From Paulownia fortunei (taxonomy: Eukaryota > Streptophyta > Magnoliopsida > Lamiales > Paulowniaceae), in contig JAGSPU010001666.1 in the NCBI GenBank assembly GCA_019321725.1, positions 1 through 64,000 on the forward strand: a DNA stretch of 64,000 nucleotides. Reading direction: 5' to 3'. Under the pieces are notes generated by a model that saw nothing but the letters and a program-made list of their open reading frames with translations, was not told the DNA's origin and did not search any database. This document shows, one piece after another, positions 57,101-64,000 of the stretch (position 1 is its first letter; every line of letters begins with the position of its first letter). The position numbers and the translations under genes are program-made.

Positions 57101-58103
57101 ACATGGCAGCAAATCCCTATGCTAGCGCAGCAGGTGTTTCATTTGACAACACCACAACCACTGGGATCATAGTCTATAATGGAACCAGAGGATCCAGGCC
57201 CATAATGCCTGTGCTTCCAGCTTTCAACGACACGCCCACAGCCCACAAATTTTTCAGCAATCTAACGGGGCTAGTAACCTCGCCATTCTGGACCCCGGTC
57301 CCCCGTCAAATTGATGAACACATGTTCGTGACTGTGGGTTTGGGCCTTTCTGCTTGTGATGCTCCGGGGAACGCGTCTTGTCAAGGCCTATTCGGCCAGA
57401 AGCTTGCCGCCAGCATGAATAACGCATCGTTCCAATTTCCCACAAAATTGTCGATGCTTGAGGCATTTTTCAGAAATGTTGGTGGGATATACACCACTGA
57501 TTTTCCTAATACTCCACCGTTGCAATTTGACTACACAAACGCGAGTAACAGCTTCAACCAGGCACTCCTGATGACACAAAATCGACAAAAGTGAAGAAAG
57601 TTAGGTACAATGCCACAGTTGAGATTGTGATGCAGAATACGGCTTTGATTGGAGTAGAAAATCACCCTATACACTTGCATGGGTTCAATTTCTATGTATT
57701 GGCTCAAGGTTTTGGCAACTATAATCCCACAGTTGACAGTAAAAAGTTCAACTTTGTTAATCCACAAGAGCGTAACACAATTGCTGTTCCCGTGGGAGGA
57801 TGGGCCGTTGTTAGATTCCGCGCAAACAATCCAGGTAAATATTGTCCAAATATTTTTTTTTTTTGTTTATTATTATTAGTAAAAATTGTCCAAATACACT
57901 AATCTAAAAGTCAACTTATCTCTAAAGTGTAAACCATTATAATTTTTGGGTAACTAATGAACTGTGATTTTCAGGTGTATGGTGATGCATTGTCATTTGG
58001 ACGTGCACTTGCCTTGGGGTCTGGCTACAGCATTCGTTGTGGAAAATGGCCGACACCATCAACAAGGCTGCCTCCACCTCCTCTGGATTTTCCTAAATGC
58101 TAA
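54142..58103 (+). CDS. Laccase, LAC7/LAC14-like, with three 1-nt losses at the 3' end
   Basis: Exons: 54142-54234, 54987-55138, 56218-56459, 56650-56778, 56879-57834 and 57975-58103; about 567 residues, normal for plant laccases. A signal peptide ([20 protein letters not shown]) sends it to the apoplast, where laccases oxidise monolignols or flavonoids with O2. All four copper-ligand motifs are encoded: HWHG (residues 81-84), WWHAH (His126, His128), HPIHLHG and HCHLDVH. Several NxS/T glycosylation sites are present. Frame is lost three times in the last 530 bases: in the A run at 57578-57581, at 57980-57983 (just before MHCHLDVH) and in the GG at 58048-58049. Each is a missing base. As written, the copper ligands of the last two motifs are not translated. 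Conservation beyond each break argues for sequence error or very recent loss. Intron 2 contains a duplication and a MITE. Confidence 0.9.
55611..56195 (+). repeat. 140-base duplication in laccase intron 2, second copy split
   Basis: Copy 1 (55611-55745) begins tttgaaatcgtgtggtct and runs through gggacttagtcta to aattaataacta. Copy 2 begins at 55751 (tttgaaatcgtggggcc), reaches gaggactta at 55811, is interrupted, and resumes at 56122 with gtctataaattgcc through to about 56195. Copies are roughly 80% alike by eye. Confidence 0.8.
55812..56118. mobile_element. Tourist-like (PIF/Harbinger) MITE, about 307 bp
   Basis: The interruption of the second duplicate copy starts GGTGAGTTTGGC and ends GCCTAACCCACCC, imperfect terminal inverted repeats of the GGGTGnGTTnGGC type. 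It is flanked by TTA on both sides (55809-55811 and 56119-56121). Trinucleotide TTA target duplication and this terminus are the hallmarks of PIF/Harbinger MITEs. There is no coding capacity. The uninterrupted copy 140 bases upstream shows a single TTA at the matching point, i.e. the empty site. Confidence 0.75.
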
Positions 58104-59834
58104 TTTGTTGGGAAATACATATGATCTTTTGGGGAATGTCATTTATTTTGATGTTACTGTTATTTGTCTGTTCCAATTTGTTCATTATTAGTTATAGGCT
58201 TTGATTTTATTGGTTTTGACTTTTTTTTTAAGCAGTTGAAATGTATCTTAATAAAGTCGGTCAATTGTAAACTTTTTCCTTTAATCCCCACTCCCCAACT
58301 GAGAAATAAGATAATTATTTTTGGCAATTTCAGTATTATTGTCAGTGAAGCAATTAGTTTATTTCATAAATTTGTTTTCACCCAAAGGTATTCTTCGATT
58401 GGTTGAAATCTCACGATTTTATTCTGAAAAAATAGACGAAGATGGTTGACTCCTTATTTATAGGACGATTTTATTCTAAAAAAAAGAGACGAAAATGGTT
58501 GACTCCTTATTTAAATGTCAACCAAAACCCCTCCCCAACATAAGTCCCCAACATATGGGTGAACTGTGTGCACGGTGTGGGATTTCCAACAAAAGCTAGC
58601 AACAAGTAGATGGACAAGTATCCGCTTAAAAAGTATTATCCGTTTTGGTTGGAGTTTCACAATTTTATACTGAAAAAAGTATCTATTGGAATAGAAAAGC
58701 TAGCCATTTACTTATAATTTACATATCATCATACTCATTCAACGTGATAAATCTTCTCAATATATTTATTATTGTATATTAAATGAATATTATTGAGGTA
58801 ACGTGTTATGGTGTAAACGTGCTCTTGGTGCACCACCTACTTTAGGAAAAGGGCACTATTGCACAGTAGATGGCTTCTATAGTCCATAGTCATTTTTGTT
58901 TCTTTTATGCAAATTATTTCGCCCTTTGTGCGATTAAAATGATAATAAAATTTAAAGTGATACCCAAAATTCTTTGATTGATTTTGTGGAAATCAATTAG
59001 AGACAAAAGGGCTGTGAGAAATATCATCTGAAACTTTATAGCTTTTGTAGAATTAAATAAATACAAATTTGATACATATCAATTTTTTTCCAAATTTTAT
59101 AGTGCATCATGCCTAGTTATCTTGTTTTGAGTTCAGTCCCCACTAGTTTGGACTCTCAAATCAACTTAAAATTTGATTTTCATTACCCAACTTCCCATAA
59201 AAAGTCTTAAATACCCAGAACTAATAGTAAAAATCCCTTCCTTAGCATTAACACTCATTATAACTTTTAAATTCATCAATGACATATACATTAATTCTAA
59301 AGCCCATTTCCAGCTCCAGATTGTTTAATGATTTAATATGATCAATACATCTAATCCGTATTTTTTATGCTGACACTTTTTTCTGTATTCTTCTGACAAA
59401 TATCCGTATATTTGGACCAAAGTCAATATATTGCATTTATTTGTTTATTAATGTGAGACAATAGCCATATATTTTTTTATGAAAATTTTAAGATAGAACA
59501 AATACTTATAAAAGTTATTCGCAACGCATTTATATACTATAACTGAAGATTTCACTGGAAAAATTAATTCGAAAATCCAAACACCAACCAGAACTTGTGC
59601 CATGGAAAATAAGAAGCATAGGCGAGTGATCAGTAAATGAAAAGATCATTCTATTTATTATAGTATAATTTAAAGATTGAATGCCACACAGAAAACTTGA
59701 ATAAAAATCCGATCCAATACAGGGAACACAATCGCGTCCCTTCTTCTACTCAATGGTGAATCAACTAATAAAATCTCTACAGTAATTCAAAAGAAGTATG
59801 AACTTAAAATTGCATATATAATCTTGGATATAAA
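58104..59834. other. 3' flanks of laccase and PAR1 genes
   Basis: The space between convergent genes is AT-rich. It has a 52-base tandem duplication and a small direct repeat (ccccaacata, 58530s-58550s). No gene is seen. Confidence 0.5.
58413..58516 (+). repeat. 52-base tandem duplication
   Basis: acgattttattct starts at 58413 and again at 58465. Each copy continues through gacgaa(g/a)atggttgactcc to ttattta. A more distant partial copy (acaattttatactgaaaaaa) lies near 58658. Confidence 0.8.
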
Positions 59835-60705
59835 TTAGAAAGATGCAGGGGCAGAAGCAGGAGCAGCAGCAATGTAATCAGCAGCCACCGGACCAGGGGC
59901 GACGCCACCACCGCTGCTCAAAAGCTCCAACATGGCGCGGTGGGGATTCGCCTTCTGCTTCTCACAGAGAGCTGGCAAAAATACCTGCACAATTTATAAC
60001 ACATAATTAATTAATGATCCTCTCACATCATAAATTCCAAAACAAATAAATATTTTAGTGAATAATCGAGCTACTTTTTATGAAGAATATATTCAAGAAA
60101 TTCATTAAGAACAAGCAAAGAATAATAAGAAAAAATGGTAATAAGCATTTTATATTAAAGTAATTAAAATTACCTTCGCCGGCAGCGAGGTTGAAATAAA
60201 GGTCGACAATGTTAGGGCAGTTCTGGTAGCAAGCAGGGGAACAGAGGCGGGCGGTGAAGTCGGCGGTGAGAAAGGCATCAGAGGATATTCCGACGAATTC
60301 ACGGTCAACACCGCAGGCGTTCACGCAATGATCGGTCTCAATGTATCCAGACAATCTCTCACCACAACCTCCGACGTCTTACACGTGTAACCAAGGCTTC
60401 CTCGTTCGTTCAAGTAGTTCTCTAACACGCACCTCTTCCCCGACGATGCAATCGCAAAGGAACAGAGGTTCGTAGGCAAACTCTCGCAGATCACCTCCGC
60501 TATATAAAATAAAATTAAGACAAAAATTAATCACATTTTTTTTTATTTTGCATGTAATTATAAATAAATAAATTGATATATTTGGTAACAAATATTATCA
60601 TCATGAAAATATTTTAAATTTGCATGCACGACTACCTCGTGTTCGTTGGACAAGGAGATAGCAGGCGAAGAAAACAATCAACGATAATTTCGTTGAAGAA
60701 ACCAT
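59835..60705 (-). CDS. PAR1 family secreted Cys-rich protein, frameshifted
   Basis: Exons on the minus strand: 60636-60705, 60174-60499 and 59835-59984; about 182 residues, the usual size. The start [20 protein letters not shown] is a signal peptide. The mature part shows the conserved Cys pattern of PAR1 (photoassimilate-responsive protein 1) proteins: [50 protein letters not shown] and [20 protein letters not shown]. The tail is Ala/Pro-rich. PAR1 genes were first noted as sugar-responsive in tobacco; the molecular role is unknown. One base is missing at 60360/60361 between TSEVV and the segment containing SGYIETDHC, best explained as GG to G. The exon 2/exon 3 junction is also out of phase by two, which a shortened G run at the donor (60173-60174) would explain. 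It converges on the laccase gene. Confidence 0.85.
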
Positions 60706-60821
60706 TCTTCCCTTTTGATGTTTGTTTTGTTTTCTTGTGATTTGAATATTTCTGATAGAGAAAAGGATGTCTGAAAGAATGAGCAAAATGGGTTTGATAG
60801 AAATGCTGAATGGGGGATTTC

Positions 60822-60829
60822 TATATATA
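60822..60829 (-). promoter_or_regulatory. Probable TATA box of PAR1 gene
   Basis: TATATATA in the context ctttatatatagaaatc on the minus strand lies about 117 bases before the ATG. The spacing is typical for a short plant leader. Confidence 0.5.
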
Positions 60830-63800
60830 AAGGTAATGAAGAGACAAAGAGAGAAAAAAAAAATTGAAATTTAATGTAAACTTAAGAATTAAATTGAGGT
60901 AGACATAAAGTTTGACAAATTCTCTAAATTTTAGGGGCCAACAACTGGATCGTAGGAAGCTTGAGAGTCATTGGGCGTCTGAGTGGAACCCACGCGTTAT
61001 TATTTATTATATTTAATTTGGGGCTTTTTTCTATGGAAAAAATGTTAAAGTATATAGTTTTAGTTGATTTTTATTTGGAATTTGGTGGTTTGGTTTCCGC
61101 TTGACGCCTAACAATAGTAAAGACGTGTTCGAGGTCTGCACGTTTGAAATTTCGACAATTGGAAGCTTCTTCATTCTAATCTTGACGTGGTCTTAATTAG
61201 GACTTCTTTATTCTTTTCTTCATTAACAATAACTCGACTTTTTTGTTTGGAAAGATTTTAGTTTAGATTCAATTAGTAATACTTACTCATATATTAATTT
61301 TAAATTTTAGTTATAATAATAATAATAATATATTTTAAATTTTATATAAAATTTCTACTCTTTTTTTTTTTTTCAGAGGCCTAAACACAATCTTAATTTA
61401 TTCATTTGACTAGTGTGTAAACATTATGGTATTAGATTACAAGTTTATTAAATAAGATGATTGATAGCTTATATGGTATATTGTGTTTGGCAAAAAAATA
61501 GTATCCCGATGTTAATCGTATAAGTTATTTCACCAAAAAAAAAAAAACAAGTGTAAGAAACCTAGCTTGTATTTAATTTTTTAATATTTTTTTAATTTGG
61601 TCATATAAATTAATAAATTATTATTAATAATATTTTTTAAATTATATAATATTAGATTATAAGAATTTTTTAATAAATTTAGTGAAACGCCCTCTTATAG
61701 CTGTAGTATAAGAAAAAATTGAAAAACCATCAAATGTATTTATTATCACAACCAGTAAAAATAGCTTAATGATATGGTAAAATAATTGTTTATTTACTTT
61801 CTATAATAAAGGCTGTGACATAATAATTAGATTAAAATAAAGTAAAACAATAACAGCAGAAGCAAATGTAACTTTTTGTTTTCAGTTTACCTTTTTATTA
61901 ATAACGTTAACAATCCGATACTTAGGTTATCAGAATAGGCAATTGAATTTTGTCCTTTGAGCCAAAGACTTGGAATTGGAAAATGTGCATAATTTCTTCA
62001 TCTTGTTCCCATTCCACGATGTCACGTCAACCCTCTAATTGGAGTATTTTAGTTAGAAAAAATCTCGATTAATTTTCGTGGAAAATGAGAAAGGCGGCCA
62101 TTACCTCAGGCTCAGAAAAATGTGGCTGTTGATAATGCCAGAGCAATTTGCATATTGCCAAATTGTTGAATTGTCGAATTTACCCTCGAACCCCTCTTTC
62201 TTTTGTTCTCCCTTGCAACAAACCCACAACTCAAAGCCGAATTCCCGTATTTAAAATTATAACTTTTTTTCTTGGTTTATTTGTTCTTCCTGTGAGTTAA
62301 AATGGCTAAAAAGGAATGGAATAAAAATTACAAAAAAAAAAAACACACACACACACACACATACAAACATACTAGTTGGCAATACGAACTCAATGTCTAT
62401 ACAAAAAATTGATAAAAATTCTTATGAGTAAAAATCCATTGAAAAAAAGGTGGAAATAAATTGATAAGAAGATTTTTGAGGTAAAGGAAAGGAGAGAGAA
62501 GATAGATGGAGATGATAGAAAATTAAAACATAATTAGAAATGTGTAATTGATAAAAGATGGGGGAAAGAATGATATAAGAGATATAAAAAAGAATAAATC
62601 ATTTTTGACACGAGATAATTTTTTATAGGTACTAATATTTACAGACGAAATAATAAAAAGTGAGACTTATTTGTCGCTCTTCAATTTTATAATAGTGTAA
62701 TATGCATGAAGTGAGACATATTTGCCCCTTTTTAATTTATAATAGTATAGATATGCATGTAGTGTGTAAGAGATAAAAAAAAATAAAGAGAATATCAAAA
62801 GTATTTTCGAGTTTGAGAACACAATTCTCATTTGAGTAATAATGGGTTTCAAATGAAAGAGAATGGCTGGTGGCTTACCAAAATGAAAAGTCAATTCCTA
62901 GTTTATATGCAGTCTTGTTTTTTCTTTATTTTTTTTCCCTCTTTTTTTAATTTTGTTGGTGCTCTTTAATTTTTATAGATATATCAAAAATCATTTACAA
63001 CATGCAATTAGTCTAGACTATACCATTTTAAAATGATAAATTGTGTTTCAAATACTAGAGAAATGACTAGAATTTCAATTTTGCACAATACAGAGATTTA
63101 AGGACAAATTCGACAATATAAGGAAATTGCTCTGGCACTATCATCAGGCCAGAAAATGTAGTTGGAAACTTGGAATTGGAAATTTCTCTAAAACAAAAAC
63201 AGTCGGTTCCAATTCCATATTGGCATTCATTACTTGTCGTTCAATCAAAAGTTTGGACTTTGGACACCCAATTTGACTAACACAATTTCATTGAACTAGC
63301 TACATCATTAATTGCATTGACCCAGGTTAAAACTTAGTCATTTTCTGGAATTTTAAGAAAGTACAACTGGTTTTGGGGTTTTTATAAATGACCAACAAAT
63401 TATCGCTGATCTAACATGTTACTGATCACATCAACTGGGGTTAAATCAGAAAATTATGAAAAAATAAATAAATAGTTTTGGAGTTTCTTCAATTCAATTA
63501 TAAATATTTGAGCATATTTTCTTCTATGCCGAGTGTCTCTCTTTTGGAAAAAAATCGATTGCGTACTTACATTATTATATTATACTAGTAAAATTCAAAC
63601 TAGCAATTTAATTTAAAAAGTCTTGTAGTTAATAATTGGTGTAAACATTATTCTAAGAATTATTATTGTATAGGTTTGATGCTCTCTTTTCCTTCCTTAA
63701 CAACGGTACAACATGTATAGATGGCATATATATTAGAGTTAGTTTCATTTTATCTCCGTTAAATAGTTATTAAGTATGACTTTATTCTCTTCTATTTTCA

Positions 63801-64000
63801 ATTGTTTCCTTTAACTCATTATACTTTTATTATATATCACTTTACTCTATTATACTCTTATTGTCTCAATGTAATTTTTATATTATAAAAGAATTTATCA
63901 AATTACCCTTATTTATTATTTTTAATAAAAATATTCTAAAATTAATAGATGTATATTTATATTTTAATAATTTGTTAATTTAAATAACTAACACTTAATA
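60830..64000. other. Intergenic region, no gene seen
   Basis: AT-rich to the window end, with short A/T runs and an (AC)n tract. No exon series, RNA gene or element with defined ends is recognised. Confidence 0.5.
62342..62361 (+). repeat. (AC)n microsatellite
   Basis: About ten AC units following a poly-A run. Confidence 0.85.

Overview
This is nuclear DNA of a flowering plant, most likely a eudicot. It has long AT-rich intergenic stretches, genes of up to 12 short exons with GT-AG introns, and protein families specific to plants (DUF3527, PAR1, BSK, plant-type R2R3-MYB, multicopper laccase). I cannot name the species. There is no operon, phage, CRISPR array, rRNA or confident tRNA.

Nine protein-coding loci were assembled by joining exons across splice sites. 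In order they are: (1) a DUF3527 gene (+, 4201-7119) with a 2 kb leader intron; (2) a UVR-motif/SnoaL-like gene (-, 8297-9859); (3) inositol phosphorylceramide synthase (+, 17021-20655, 12 exons); (4) a BSK5-like brassinosteroid-signalling pseudokinase (+, 27045-31511, 10 exons); (5) TIM10 (-, 32883-35273, 5 exons); (6) a membrane-anchored RING-CH protein (-, 37034-39916); (7) an R2R3-MYB close to MYB25/MYB109 (-, 46935-49286); (8) a laccase (+, 54142-58103, 6 exons); (9) a PAR1-family protein (-, 59835-60705). The genes are unrelated housekeeping, signalling and cell-wall functions that happen to be neighbours.

The most striking pattern concerns coding integrity. Four genes (IPCS, TIM10, RING-CH, MYB; 3,123 coding bases) read cleanly. 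The other five are interrupted by at least 14 frameshifts. Every one is a loss of a single base, nearly all explicable as shortening of a short homopolymer by one, and I found no nonsense substitution. This looks more like consensus deletion error in an assembly than ordinary pseudogene decay.

Other points of interest are: an AUG-UAA minimal uORF four bases before the DUF3527 start; a second AUGUAA plus a strong-context 90-codon overlapping uORF before the IPCS start; a Tourist-like MITE sitting in one of two duplicated copies of laccase intron sequence, so the other copy preserves the empty site; a foldback element of about 0.95 kb; and a cluster of hairpins near 25 kb. The remaining intergenic DNA is AT-rich sequence with microsatellites in which I see no gene.
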